Positions 33,801 through 47,600 are shown, counted from the first letter of the stretch. The stretch is 64,000 nt of DNA from Geosiphon pyriformis (GCA_016748015.1 JAAOMT010000697.1:1073152-1137151); one strand, 5' to 3'. Translations and numbers: made by a program. The notes: generated by a model from the sequence alone, not told the origin.

Positions 33801-35081
33801 GGAAGTCTGAAAACTGCAGAGCATGTCTAGAATGGATTTCACCCGATGAGATTGAATTTTTGAATAAAGTGGGAGAGGGAGGATTTGGCGTTGTTAAAAA
33901 AGGTAGTTGGGAGAGAGGCAGAATTCTATTTTGGGAAATGAAAACTCAAAAGTATGAACGAACTGGGGTTACAAAGGTTGCTTTGAAGTATCTTAAAGAT
34001 AGTCAGAATATAAAATTTATTAATTCAGATGAGGTATTTCCTTTTAAGAAATTTATGTGATTTTTATTGTTCTAATTTCTTTTTCTAACACTAGAAAATC
34101 ATTGAAATAGTTTCTTGCGCATCTTAAAAGTGCCTCTTGCAAATACATCCTTGAATGCTATGGAATAACCAAAGATGTTACAACCGATGAATTTGTTATG
34201 GTATTACCATTTGCGGAACACGGGGACCTCAGAGCTTTTCTCATGTTGAACAAAGATATTCTTAATTGGGACATGTTTCTTCGTATTCTTTTTCAAATCG
34301 CTGGTGGCCTAAGATTTATACATGACTCAAAACTGGTTCATGGGGACTTGCATCCTGGAAATATCCTTGCTTTGAAAACAACACCCTTAAAAGTTGTCAT
34401 TTCTGATCTTGGACTCTGTCGTCCTGCGGATGACACTCCACAGTCTGGAAAAATTTATGGTGTTCTTGAGTATCTTGCGCCAGAAATTTGCAAAGGTGGT
34501 TCTCATACTAAGTATAGCGATATATACAGCTTTGCTATCATTTCATGTGAAATTATATCGGGAGAAAGACCTTATAATAATATAGATCCTATTCACGTGC
34601 TACTTGATGTGATTAAGGGAAAGCGTCCTACAATCAAGAAACATACACCTCAATGTATTCAGGAAATAATTGAAAAAAATTGGCAATATGATCCGTCTTG
34701 TCGTGATAGTGCTGAAGAACTTCAACAAAGAGTTATTGCTGCTCGCGATAATTGTCATTTAAATGAACTCGTCCGTGAGAAAAGACTTAGTTCTGAAGAC
34801 ATAAAAGGTGCTCAACATGATGCAACAAGATATAAAAGTCAATTAATCTCAAACTTTACATGTTCAATGAGTGGTAAGACTTTCATTTATCATATTTAAT
34901 GTTTAAGAATTTTTCTGATTTAAGCGTCTTTTTTCCAGATCTGGATTGTTCTACTAGCATTAGTCATACGAATAAAGACACACTTGACCAAATCAGTAAG
35001 CACTTTCAATTTATTTTAAAAATGATATTAATTGTTTTTTATCAATATTTAACTATAAAATGGTTTGAAATAGATGAATAA
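30845..35081 (+). CDS. Sel1-repeat protein with zinc-binding region and C-terminal protein kinase
   Basis: Predicted signalling protein of a type expanded in Glomeromycotina. Exons: 30845-34033, 34111-34873 and 34939-35081; the last may contain a further intron 34996-35073, and both readings end at the same stop. Residues 1-75 form a conserved head. About 22 Sel1 repeats of ~36 residues follow (core pattern AxYxLAxCYxNGxGTTKNxEKAFELYSKAAEAG); Sel1 arrays form helical scaffolds for protein contacts. Around residues 905-1010 lie paired cysteines (CFKC, CPFC, CLEC, CQSC), likely zinc ligands. The kinase starts near residue 1000: GEGGFGVV loop, Lys in VALKYL, catalytic HGDLHPGN, DLG in place of DFG, then YLAPE. 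All catalytic residues are present, so it should be active; the loop resembles TKL-type kinases. It ends with a Ser/Thr tail. Confidence 0.93.
31583..33000 (+). repeat. Higher-order tandem duplication inside the Sel1 array
   Basis: Two shortened units reading AGDADGEGTTKN...AAQYNLALCYANGEGTTKNEEKAF occur at about 31583 and 32393, 810 bases apart, and the units after each match in order. This means a block of several Sel1 repeats was copied as one piece. The individual repeats are ~108 bases and nearly identical at DNA level. Confidence 0.85.
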
Positions 35082-37055
35082 TTTGAACGAAGAATTGGTT
35101 GTTTATAAAAATTATTATATATGGTTTTATTAGTAAAGGCAATTTAAAACGCATTTATTTAATTCAGGATTTTGTGGGTTGAGAATATTTTAGGCAAAAA
35201 ATTTTGGACTCAATGTCTTAGCTTAGACTTTGTTTTGCTAGATAGTGTCATCTTGATTGGCTTGGATGGCTGGCCACATGTAGAAAGTGCATGAGCTGCG
35301 TTTATTGTAGAACATGTATAAGTTTTGTGTGTACATAGATAGTGTCAGTTTTTCTGAAAAAAATTTTCGTTTTTGATGAAATTAGTTATATAAATAAATT
35401 TTATGAATAATATCAAAAAATTCTTTACTCTAAAAAGAATCTAATAGTAATTTTTTGGTTATGAAAATAAAATAAAAAAGTTATATATTTATTTTTGATA
35501 ATGTCATAATAATTAGTTGACTGCTAAAAGGTTTTATTAAACAATATTATTGAATTAAAAATTCTTATCCGGATTTAATGCGTGTTGGTGCAATAATTTG
35601 TTTTTTTATTATAAAATTTATATGTAAAACTTGAAATATTCTCATAAAATCAGTTTAACTCAAATTTTGAATAGTTTGTAAAATCTTTAACCTAATTTTT
35701 TTAATCTTTTTTTAACTATTGCAAATTAAAAGTTTCTAAAACTGTAAACAAATAAAGTTTCAACAAAAATAAAAATAAAAAAAGTCAAGAATAAAAGTAA
35801 ATATAAATATATATTAAAGAATAAAGTAAAAAATTATATTAATATATATTATAGGTCATATTATAAATAGAAAAGATATATGATTATCTAATTTAAAAAT
35901 AACATAATTGTATAATTAAGAAATAAAAATAAATGAACTGTAAAATAAAATATTAATAAAATAATTAAAAAAATTACTTTAGAATAATATATATTTTTAA
36001 TTTGTTAGATTCTTAAAAATTTAACAATTTATGATTAAGATATTTTTCCCAAACCTATAGATTTAAAAATAGATTTATAAATATAATAGAGTTTTTTTTT
36101 GGATTTTAGATTCTTTTCATTTAAAATTATAACTTTTTTTTGTTATATTAAAATTAAAATTAAAAAATTTATATTTTTTTTGGTGTTATATTTTTTTCAA
36201 ACTATTTTAACAACAATCATATGTTATTTTTAATTTAAAATTTTTTTAACTCTAAAATTCAATATTTTATTATATATTTTATCAATATAATAATTATGTA
36301 AATAAATACCTTAAACATTTTCCCAATTATAAAATTAAACTATAAAAGCAAATAAATATGAAATTCTTCTTGGTTTTTATTATTTAATTTAAAATTATGT
36401 TAGTTAATCTTTGATTATTTAATATTTAATTATTCAATAGTTATTTCAACTCAAAGTTTCAAAATCTTTTATATAAAGACAAGAACTCACAGGAAAAATA
36501 GCAGAATTTATTAATTTCAACAAAAATTATACATAATACTGTGATAATCTTAAACAAGAATGATTTGCTGTAAAACTTCAAAGTCTTAAGGCTTAAAAAA
36601 TTATAAATTTTGAATTAGCCTTTAATTTTGACTGAATCACATTTTATGGATTCATCTCTTCATATTTCAGTACTTAGATATTAATACACTGGTGAAAATT
36701 ACATTATAGGTTTCAATATACTCAATTTCTTTGAGTAAATTTTACTGATTTTTTAAATATCTCTACTCAATAAAGTAATGCTGAATGCATCAAATTTTAT
36801 AATGGATTTAAAGCGTTTATACTTCAAAAATATATAACTTCAAGGCAAAGATATACAGGAATTAATTTTTGTAATTTAGATTTTATCTAACATATTCAAA
36901 TATCAACCGATATAAAATTTTAAACAAAATATTTGCCAAGTGAAATACAAAGATGATAATTTTGAAAATTTTAATTTAATGTGAATATCAAGGTAATATC
37001 GAGGTTTGGAATTTTCTTTAAAACAAAATCATGGGAATAACTAATTAATTAAATT
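35082..37055. other. Intergenic between the two Sel1 genes
   Basis: Apart from the LINE tail at 35235-35345, an AT-rich stretch with no gene. Slightly less AT-rich from 36480 on, without open frames. Confidence 0.6.
35235..35345 (+). mobile_element. LINE 3' tail fragment
   Basis: The stretch cttgattggcttggatggctggccacatgtag... matches the end of the LINE at 9008-9040 (cttgactggtttgagtggctggtcacgtg...) and continues in parallel for about 100 bases. Only the tail is present, as expected of severe 5' truncation during LINE insertion. It keeps G and C well, unlike the ORF1-only copies, so it is a younger or differently treated insertion. It lies 150 bases past the Sel1-kinase stop. Confidence 0.75.
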
Positions 37056-37310
37056 GGTTTATCGACTCGCTGTAAACTTTATGCAAAGGAAATGTTATTA
37101 AATTTGTTATTACTGAACTGGCTAGACCATCTGTAATGTTAGGATTAGATTATACATTTAGAAAATTTATCATATTCAGCCTTTTTACGCCTTTTGCACT
37201 TTTACCCGTTTAAGCAATGTAAATGAGGGAATGAAATGGGCGTCTATTTTCAGCGTTTCAGATTTCTTTAAGGTCTAGCCTTTTCGGGAATGTGATTATA
37301 GGTTAAAAAA
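37055..37310 (+). promoter_or_regulatory. Upstream module shared by Sel1 genes, copy C (duplicate)
   Basis: Contains cctttttacgcc, acccgtttaagcaatgta, ggcgtctattttcag and the core cttttcgggaatgtgattatag at 37280-37301. It is followed directly by a second copy (37315-37596), so the region before this Sel1 gene was tandemly duplicated; the spacing between the cores is about 200 bases. Confidence 0.7.
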
Positions 37311-37314
37311 GAAC

Positions 37315-37596
37315 CATCTGCAATCTTGGGAACTAGATTGTAGATTTAGGAAATTTATCAGTGAGCTATTGACAATAACAGCCTTTTTACGCCTTTGGAT
37401 TCCAAAAAATCTTTACCCGTTTAAACAATGTACGAAATAGGCGTCTATTTTCAGAACTTTCTAGCGTTTCAAGGTCAAGGCTTTTCGGGAATTTGATTAT
37501 AGGTTAAAATCCTTATTTATTAGCAAGATTAAATACTTCTTTACCCATCCAAAATATTGGAGGTTTAATAATTCATTTGTGTTGCTACAAAAAATC
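37315..37596 (+). promoter_or_regulatory. Upstream module shared by Sel1 genes, copy B (next to start codon)
   Basis: Core cttttcgggaatttgattatag at 37481-37502, 94 bases before the ATG at 37597. Downstream ccttatttattagcaag matches copy A. This is the copy in the position of the functional promoter or 5' UTR. Confidence 0.7.
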
Positions 37597-39633
37597 ATGT
37601 CTTCAACTTCATCAATTGAAAACGCAACTTCATCCTTCGAATGGCTTGAAGGAGCATTAATTGTCATCAAAGAAAATTTGGCCATTTTTTCAGCTAGTGA
37701 ATATTCAAAAGTTGCTGACTTGGTGAAAAAATATGTTGAGTGCAATCAGAAAAAACCTGAAGACTTCTTCAATTGCTTAAATAATAAAAGTTCAAAGCGT
37801 TCGATAGACTATATCTTGCTCGGCTTTTCTTTAGAACATGGGATTGGAACTATTCCTAATTTAAAAAGAGCATTTTTAGAATTTCGAAAAGCAGCGAATG
37901 CAGACAACTCTTTTGGACAATTCTTCTTAGGACGTTGCTATTATAATGGAATCGGTACTAAACAAGATCGAGAAAAAGCATTTGAACTTTATTTAAAAGC
38001 GGCAGAGGCGGGAGATTCAGATGCTGAATATAGCCTTGCAGTTTGTTATGATAATGGAGAAGGAACAATGAAAAATTCTGAAAAAGCATTCGAACTTTAT
38101 TCAAAAGCAGCAGAGGCGGGACATACAATGGCACAACTCAATCTTGCACTTTGTTATTTATATGGAAGGGGGACAACAAAAAATTCTGAAAAAGCATTTC
38201 AACTTTATTCAAAAGCAGCAGAGGCGGGACATACAACGGCACAATTTAATCTTGCACTTTGTCATGCTAATGGAAAAGGAACAACGAAAAATTCAGAAAA
38301 AGCATTTCAACTTTATTCAAAAGCAACAGAGGCGGGACATACACTGGCACAATACAATCTTGCAGTTTGTTATGATAATGGAGAAGGAACAACAAAAAAT
38401 TCTGAAAAAGCATTTCAACTTTATTTAAAAGCAGCAGAGGCGGGACATACAACGGCACAATACAATCTTGCAAATTGTTATTTAAATGGAGAAGGAACAA
38501 CAAAAAATTCAGAAAAAGCATTTGAACGGTTTTCAAAAGCAGCAGAGGCAGGACATACAAAAGCACAATTAAATCTTGCAGCTTGTTATCTTAATGGAGA
38601 AGGAACGAAGAAAAATTCTGAAAAAGCATTTCAACTTTATTCAAAAGCAGCAAAGGCGGGAAACACAACGGCACAATACAATCTTGCACTTTTTTATCGA
38701 AATGGATGGGGAATAAGAAAAAATTTAGAAAAAGCATTTGAACTTTTTTCAAAAGCAGCGGGGGCGGGAGATTTAAATGCACAATTTAATCTCGCAGCTT
38801 GTTATCAGAATGGAGAAGGAACAACAAAAAATTCAGAAAAAGCATTTGAACTTTATTCCAAAGCAGCAAAGGCGGGAGATTTAAAAGCACAATTAAATCT
38901 TGCAGCTTGTTATGCTAATGGAGAAGGAACGACTAAAAATTCAGAAAAAGTATTTGAACTTTATTCCAAAGCAGCAAAGGCGGGAGATTTAAATGCACAA
39001 TTCAATCTTGCCCTTTGTTATGTCAATGGAATAGGAACGACGAAAAATTTAGCAAAAGCCTTTGAACTTTTTTCAAAAGCAGCAGAGGCGGGACATACAA
39101 TAGCACAATACAATCTTGCAGTTTGTTATGCTAGTGGAAGGGGAACAACGAAAAATTCAGAAAAAGCCTTTGAACTTTATTCAAAAGCAGCAGAGGCGGG
39201 ACATACACTGGCACAACACGATCTTGCACTTTGTTATTTAGATGGAGAAGGAACAACAAAAAATTCAGAAAAAGCATTTGAACTTTTTTCAAAAGCAGCA
39301 GAGGCAGGACATAAAACGGCACAATTCAATCTCGCAGCTTTTTATGCTAATGGAGAAGGAACGACGAAAAATTTAGAAAAAGCATTTGAACTTTTTTCAA
39401 AAGCAGCGGGGGCGGGAGATGTAAATGCACAATACTATCTTGCAAATTGTTATGCTAATGGAGAAGGAACGACGAAAAATTTAGAAAAAGCATTCAAACT
39501 TTATTCAAAAGCAGCAGAGGCGGGACATACACTGGCACTACACGATCTTGCACTTTGTTATTTATATGGAAGGGGAACAACAAAAAATGAGAAAAAAGCA
39601 TTCGAAATGGATGGAAAACTGCGAAAAATCTAG
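37597..39633 (+). CDS. Sel1-repeat protein without kinase domain, 678 residues
   Basis: Paralogue of the gene at 30845 in the same orientation. The start is the ATG at 37597, because the paralogue begins MSLTSSIENT and this one MSSTSSIENA; the open frame reaches slightly further upstream only from a TTG. The first 75 residues are closely similar to the paralogue. About 17 Sel1 repeats follow. The protein ends abruptly in a repeat with FEMDGKLRKI; the paralogue has the comparable words NGWEIVKNL at its last degenerate units before the zinc-binding region and kinase. No kinase exons follow within 2 kb. It is either a truncated gene or a scaffold-only member; the open frame of 678 codons without damage suggests it is still translated. 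Confidence 0.9.
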   Translation: MSSTSSIENATSSFEWLEGALIVIKENLAIFSASEYSKVADLVKKYVECNQKKPEDFFNCLNNKSSKRSIDYILLGFSLEHGIGTIPNLKRAFLEFRKAANADNSFGQFFLGRCYYNGIGTKQDREKAFELYLKAAEAGDSDAEYSLAVCYDNGEGTMKNSEKAFELYSKAAEAGHTMAQLNLALCYLYGRGTTKNSEKAFQLYSKAAEAGHTTAQFNLALCHANGKGTTKNSEKAFQLYSKATEAGHTLAQYNLAVCYDNGEGTTKNSEKAFQLYLKAAEAGHTTAQYNLANCYLNGEGTTKNSEKAFERFSKAAEAGHTKAQLNLAACYLNGEGTKKNSEKAFQLYSKAAKAGNTTAQYNLALFYRNGWGIRKNLEKAFELFSKAAGAGDLNAQFNLAACYQNGEGTTKNSEKAFELYSKAAKAGDLKAQLNLAACYANGEGTTKNSEKVFELYSKAAKAGDLNAQFNLALCYVNGIGTTKNLAKAFELFSKAAEAGHTIAQYNLAVCYASGRGTTKNSEKAFELYSKAAEAGHTLAQHDLALCYLDGEGTTKNSEKAFELFSKAAEAGHKTAQFNLAAFYANGEGTTKNLEKAFELFSKAAGAGDVNAQYYLANCYANGEGTTKNLEKAFKLYSKAAEAGHTLALHDLALCYLYGRGTTKNEKKAFEMDGKLRKI

Positions 39634-42600
39634 ATTGAATACATAAATACACAAATTCCAAATCTGATCAGATAAAAAAGAAAAATAATTAGTGATAAGC
39701 AAAGGAAGATTGAACTTTGAACATGTGATTTTAAGTAAAGTAGTTTATTATAGAATGAAAATTAATTCAATTGGTTTATACAATTGATATGAGAGGTGAT
39801 TTTATAACGTGTTTTTGGTGGAATATGGTATAAAGATTGAAACAAAAAATAATACTTGACGCCATTTTCTCTATTCCCAGCTTGCTATCTGTTATTCCAT
39901 TAGGTCAACCACGAAAAAGTGATAAATCGTTACAATAAAAATCCCAGCGTTTACCACATTAAAAATAGAGAATTGCAATGTTGGTTAAGTAGTTTAGCAC
40001 ATTTTGGGTTTATTTAGAAATTACGTTTGGAAATTATTCATATTGTCATTTATTTTTACAACAAAGAGTAGATCAGTTAAAAACTTTCTTTAGGCAAGTA
40101 TTACATTAATTTTTTTAAAATCTTTCTATATAATTTTGTTTCAAATTTTAAGAAATTCAATAAAGGTAACAATGTAATTTTTGAAAAATGTGAATTAAAT
40201 TTATAAATATTGATAATTCATAATACCAAATAAATAATATTAAATTAAATTAAGTTAGATTAAATTAAATTAATGTATATATATATATATATCAATATTT
40301 TAATTTTAATTTTTTTGACAATAAATTATTTTTCTTGAAAAGTTATATTTTAAAATTTAGTAAAAAAAATTTAAAGAAATAAATGATTTTTTAATTTATG
40401 TATTTTATTATTCCAAAAAAAATTGATAAAATCTTTGTATATTATAAATTTTGAAAAAATATCTCTTTTCAAGTACCTTTTACCAATTTATTTCGTTTAT
40501 CAAGATAATTTCAAAGTTCTTAAATAAAACCATAAAAAGGCTGCTTGATTTTTATGTAATGTAATATGCTGTATTTTTTTGATTAATACAGCCTTTAATG
40601 TAGAATTATTCTAATTAGTAAAGTTTTCATGGTAACGAGATCATTTGTGGATTTATGTGAACATATCCATTGCCAACATTTTCTCTTAGTCGTTATCATT
40701 TTGTTTTAAAGGGTTGGGGAATGGATAAATTAATTCGTTAAAACAGTTGACCAGTTCTTCTGTTGTGAATACATTCTTGATCTATTTCAATCAAATAAGG
40801 GTAAATAATCTTAGTCCTCATATAGCTAAACAAATATGTGCTCTTCAATTTCAGAAAGATTTTTAAAAACCGTTTTCTTATCAAAACAAATCGAATGTAC
40901 ATGGTAAATCTTGTCAAACCGAAAATAGATAATCGATCAACTGTAATAATTTTTTTTCCTAATCCGAAAAATTATTTTGAAATATCCAAAAAAAAAATTA
41001 TTTATTTGAAATAAAAGTTTATTTTATTTAGTATTTTTAAACCATTATTTTGCAATTATAGGAAACTTTATATAAAAAGAAAAACTTCACCCGTTGTACT
41101 CACAAAAAAAAACATAATTTTCTTTACACTTGCTTAAAAAATAAGATTTTGTCCAGGCAACACTTTCTAATATTATATTAATAAGTTAATTTGGCATAGA
41201 AGAATCTACAGTACATAAAATTTTGAAAAGAAAAATAAATTCTCAACAACAATTTAAGCTTCACACCAAATAGATGAATAGGTTTAAAATTGTAATATTT
41301 TATAAAAGCGTAAATTTTATAGTAAAGCCCAAAATGCATCAATCAGATCACTTTTTAAAGTCAAACAACAATTAAAAAAATCATTCAAAAATATATGTAA
41401 TACAATTAAAACAAATTTTGTATTTTTTATAACTTTAAACTAAACATTAATATTATAATCTTGTTCTGGTTTAAAAAAGTAATTATTATTTTTTGTTTTA
41501 ATAAAACAAAAATTTTTATTGCTTAAAATTCTTATTAAGATATTACTATTATATTGGTTTTAATTTCAAATTTAAATGTGTAATAATTTAGACTAACTTT
41601 TTTTGTTTCTACAAAACCTTTTATTGATATTAGGTAAACTAACATACATTCAATTAGTCAAACAAAAAGAATTGGCAATTCCTACAACAAATATGTATGT
41701 TGGCCATAACACTATAAATATCTGGGGAAAAGCGGTAATTGACACTAGAACCTTGTAAATGTGACCAAATCCATAGAAACATAACAAAATTCACAAAATC
41801 AAAATATAATATCAATGCTATTATTTTTGGATCTATAATTTACTTATTAATTTCTACAAATCTATAACACTAATAAACTAATTTTAATTAATCAATTTAA
41901 TTAAAAAAAATTTTCCTATGACAAAGTGAGGTCCTATCACTATAAACATGGATTATGCTGTTTTAACACGTGACCAGCTACTCAGAAAAATTTTTTAGTT
42001 ATCTGAGATTTTCTTTATTTTCCAAAAACAAAAGTTACTTTTCAATAAACTAAACAATTAAAAAATATTTCTTCAGTTCAATAAAATTTTAATCCTCAAA
42101 TTCATTTGCAAATATTGAATTTCAAAAATGTATGTTTTAATTTTTTATTTGATCACTTGTCAATCACATATTAGTATAAAGACTGCAGATTGAAATATCA
42201 ATATTTGAAAAAGCTTTTTATATCTTATCAATGGCACTTTAGCAATTCTTTCCCACTTTATTATAATTGTTTTTGGAAAAGCACCTAATATAAAAACTTT
42301 TCATGCTAATTCGCAAATTTTAGCAGCAGCAAGATCACACAATATTTTGTTATAACACTCTCTATTAATTAGGTTAAAAGGGAAAACAATGCAATTATCT
42401 TTGCTAAACATAATATTTCATCTAATATTTTTGATTTAATTCTCAAGTAAGAGTTTTTATTTGCTTCAAAATATTTTGGATAAAATAAATTCATATGTTT
42501 TATTTCTTCCACAAATACTATATACAGTGGTAAGATTTCTCTTAATAAATATGGAGTACTTACCATTTAAAATTACTTATTACTGTTGACAAGCTTATTC

Positions 42601-43930
42601 TAAAAAACATTATTGATCATCTTGAAGACTATTTAATTGAACACCATACAAAAAAGCTAGAAGAAAATTTCGTTACTTTGCAGAAAACTTCAATTATGTA
42701 TGATTTTTTTAAAAAGTTGCAAAAATTTTGCTCTGTAATAGCATTTTAGGGGCAACAAAAGTTATAAATATATAAATTAAATTATTATTATTACAAATTT
42801 TAATGTACAAGAATTAGCAAAGGATAGTATATATATTTTTATGAGGTCCAAAAATTATCCATAGAATAAGTTAATAATAATATTTTATATGTAATCTTAA
42901 TTATATCAATAAAAAATGTTTAAAAAAGAATAAATTGTATTCAAAAAAAATAATTATTAATTTTTTGAAGAACTTGAATTAAATCTTGATAAATTACATA
43001 TTTAATATTTTAAAATATTTAAATAAATATAAGAAAGGTTTTAATTTATATTTTAAATATTATAATATAATAATATAATAAAATTTAATTAAAATATAAT
43101 CACTTATAAAAAAGAATTAATCAAGATAATAATTAGTAATCAGTTTTATTTTTTGAATTTTTTATTATTTGTGCCAAATTAAAATTAAAATTAAAATTAA
43201 TTGTTTTTTATATAACAACAGTTTTAAAAAGCAATATTTTTATTAAAAAGCTTGATTTAATTTAAAATAAAAATGTTATTTATAAACTTTAATTATAAAA
43301 TCAAAACAGAAAAGTTAAAACCAATTTCTTTTAAAATTATATTGTTTTTCATATTAAACATATAGAATCAAATTAAGATATTAATATAATTAATAAGTTT
43401 ATCTTTTTTTAAATTAAGTTAACATTAAAATTAATTAAGTTTAAACGAAATTATGTTTAGAAATTCTTGATAAAATCTAATTAATGGAATCAACAATCAG
43501 ACTCATGAATTAATTTATCATTTATAATTTTATAAAAATATATAAATTTTTTTATTTCATAATGGTAAATTGGAATTGAAAGAAAAAAATTAATTTGAGA
43601 AAAAGAGTAACGAAAAGAAGTAGCAACAATATTTATAAAAAAATTGTTGCAGAATATTAATAAAACTCTTTAAATAGGTATTTTTACATGAAAATATTTA
43701 AAATTATACTTTTTAGTTCGATAAATTAGATATTGTTAGATTAAGTCAACAAATAAACAATAAAATATCAAACTCAAAAATAATCACAATAAACAGAGAG
43801 AATATTGTTTTTTTTTTAAGTGTAAATAGAACACTATATAATTAATATAATTTATCAATTAAGAGTTATTTAAAATATATCTTTTATGAAAAAATCAATA
43901 AACTAATAAAAATTAAGATTATTAGAGTTT
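39634..43930. other. AT-rich intergenic DNA with faint old coding traces
   Basis: No intact gene. A ~60-base piece at 41650-41715 (minus strand) matches 51840-51905. Minus-strand words around 42300-42566 (ILCDLAAAKICELA, FPKTIIIKWERI) look like decayed coding DNA with a stop where Trp could stand; I cannot name the family. Confidence 0.5.
41650..41715 (-). repeat. Dispersed repeat, copy 1
   Basis: Read on the minus strand, ttatggccaacatacatatttgttgta and the following ~35 bases match 51842-51905, read on the plus strand. Most differences are G-to-A and C-to-T, with the other copy more AT-shifted. Confidence 0.6.
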
Positions 43931-44024
43931 ATTATTATTATTATCACAAATAAAAATAATAGATAACGATTAGATCATTTGATTTATAAAACTTCATATA
44001 TTTTTTATTCTTTTTTAACTTTGT

Positions 44025-44605
<581 letters not shown>

Positions 44606-47600
44606 TATATTAATTAATATAATTAAATATTATAAATTGGAATACAATTGTAAATAATTTAATATTTTGTGTAATAATATAGATTAAAAAGATATTATTT
44701 TTTAAATAGTTATTATAATTAATTTTAATAACTTTTTAAATATTTAATTGTTAATACAATATAAAAAAATAAGTAAGTTAATAATATTTAGAATAAAAAT
44801 AAATAATAATATATAAATATAAATTGATTTAATATAAATTAATAATAATAATATTTTGTTTATTTTTTTAATTACTTTTATACTGTTTATTAATATAATT
44901 TTTATTGCTATATTTCTTTCTAATCTTTATTTTTTATATTTATTAATTAATTTATTAATTACAGTTGCTGTATAATTTCATTAAATTTTTTTCTATCAAT
45001 TTTATTAATATTTGACAAATACTCTTATAAAATTTATTTATAGTAATAAAAATTAGTTTTATAACTATTATATTAATTAGATAAAATATAAATTAAATTT
45101 TTAATTATTTTATTAACTATTTTATTATTATTTGAAAAGTTGTGATAAAGTTTTTTTAAAATATAAATTAGCATATATTATAATAATTAAAAAAATTTTA
45201 TTTAAAATATTTTCTTAACAGAGTAAATATAGGTTGTAATCATGTATTTTTAAATTATTTTTTTTGATTTTTTTGTTTTCTAATATGTATATAAATAGAG
45301 ATAAAATATTAAATATGAATAAATTAAAATTAAAAAAGAGCTTTTTTAAATCATATATTTAAAAAATAAATAATTACTTAAAAGCAGAGTTTCTATTTAT
45401 ATTGTTGTTTTTTTATGTTAATAAATCACAAAATACTATTTATAAAATATTAATAGCAACAACACAATAATAATAATAATAATAATAACTAATTTAAAAT
45501 TATTGTAAATTATGAAAAATTACATTTTAAAATTCTAAATAAAATTAATATAAGAATTAGAAAACATTTAAAAATTGAGATATAATTCAGATTTTTAAAG
45601 ATTAAAAAACTTTTATCTATTAAAATAAAATATCTTTAATATTATGCTTTAATAATAGATATTTTATTAATAAAATTATTTTTTGTTAATTGATTTTTTT
45701 GCCTAATACTAAAACAGAAAAGTTTTATTATTAGCTGATTTTTATTTTTTATTTTGTTTGTTCTTAAAACTAATTTTGAATGTTTTAATTAAAAACTTTA
45801 TATCATATATTATTCAATTAAAAGTATTTATAATACCAATTAATTTCTGCTGATTATCAATAATATTTCATAATAATGAAATTAAAGATTAATGAAACTT
45901 AATATATATTCTTTTAATATAAATTTAATACTATTTATTTTAAAACTTTAGACTGTATTCGTAAAAAAAAATGAAAAAAATAAAAAAAATAAAAAACTTT
46001 ATTTTTTGAAATATATTTTAAATTACAAATAATATTAGATCAAAATTTAGATTTAAATTTAAAAAAAAATTAAAAAACTAAAATATCATAAAAAGTTTTA
46101 TTTATGTATTAACCAAAACAATATAATATACTTGTTTTATAAATTAAATATTATTGATTAATTAAACCAAAATATTTTGAATATTTAAAAATTCTTCTAA
46201 ATAAATAAAGTATTTTCACATTTTATAAATCAAAGTTTCAATTTACATTATTAATAATAAATTATACTTATTATAATTATACTTAATTTTAGTCTTTTTT
46301 TATTGCTAATTAAAGTTTAACTCTAATTCCTATTTCGCAAGATAATAAAAATAAAGTTATTTTTTTTATTCATTTTAACGATTATTATACTTAATATCTT
46401 ATTAATTACTCTGCTAAAATTTATTTAGCCTATATTGTTTACTTTTTGCATAAATAAATTAAATATTTTTTGATTATATTTTAACAATTACTAGTATAAA
46501 ATATAAACTTTTTTTCAAATTTACATATATAAATTTTGTTATTTTAAGTTTGTATTTTTTTATTTATCATGTTTTAAATTTTAAATTAGTGATAAATTAG
46601 AGATATTTGATTGTCATGTTAATTTAAGTAATAATAATTTTTTTCTTAGTTAGTTATTATATTAATCTTAAATATTCAGTTGTAGTATTAAAAAATGTTT
46701 GAATATAATAAAAAAAATGGGTTTATTTAATTTAAAAGACTGATAATTATAATATAAGTTCAAATAACTGATTATATTCAAATAAAACATGAATTGCATT
46801 TATTATAAAATGTTTTGATTTTAAATATGTAAATAATAATATGATTATATTTATAAAAGCATTAAAATATATATATAAAATAAAGTAATTAATAACATAA
46901 TTTTACTTTTGATTATTAATTAGCAATAATAATTTAAGAATTAAAATTAAATTTTTTAAGTAATGAATTAAAAATAAGTAAAAACATTATTTATTTTTAA
47001 AAAAAAGTATACAAGCGATTTAAACAACAATAATAATTATAAAAATATTTACAAATTATATTATCAAAGAATTATTTTATACAATTTATTAAAATTTATA
47101 TTCATGTTTTATTTAACAATTTACTTTTTTGGCAATTTACTAAATGTAATTTATAATTCTTATCAGCATTTAAATAATGGTTTTAATAGATGATCTTTTG
47201 TGTAATATCAGAAGTTGTATAAAAAAAAATTCTTATTTAAATTATTAGAAAGAGGTTTAATTAAAGTAAAAGAATTTACAAATGTCCATTATTTAATTTT
47301 TATTTTTCGAAATTCACAAATATGATTAAATAACATGATAACAAACTAAAAATGAATTCAAACTTTAATTAAAGAGATTAAATACAAAATTTGTTATCAA
47401 ATATTATTCAAACAATTACCATATGGTATAAATTTAACAATCGATTATTTAGAAAAACAATATATCAATATATTTAAATTTTTAATTTTTTTAGTATTAG
47501 CCATTTATATTTTCTTTAAAAACCCAATTTTTTGAAATAAAATTTATTTTGAATTAAAGATTTGTCAACTAAAACATAAAAATTGTACTTTGTTAAAATC

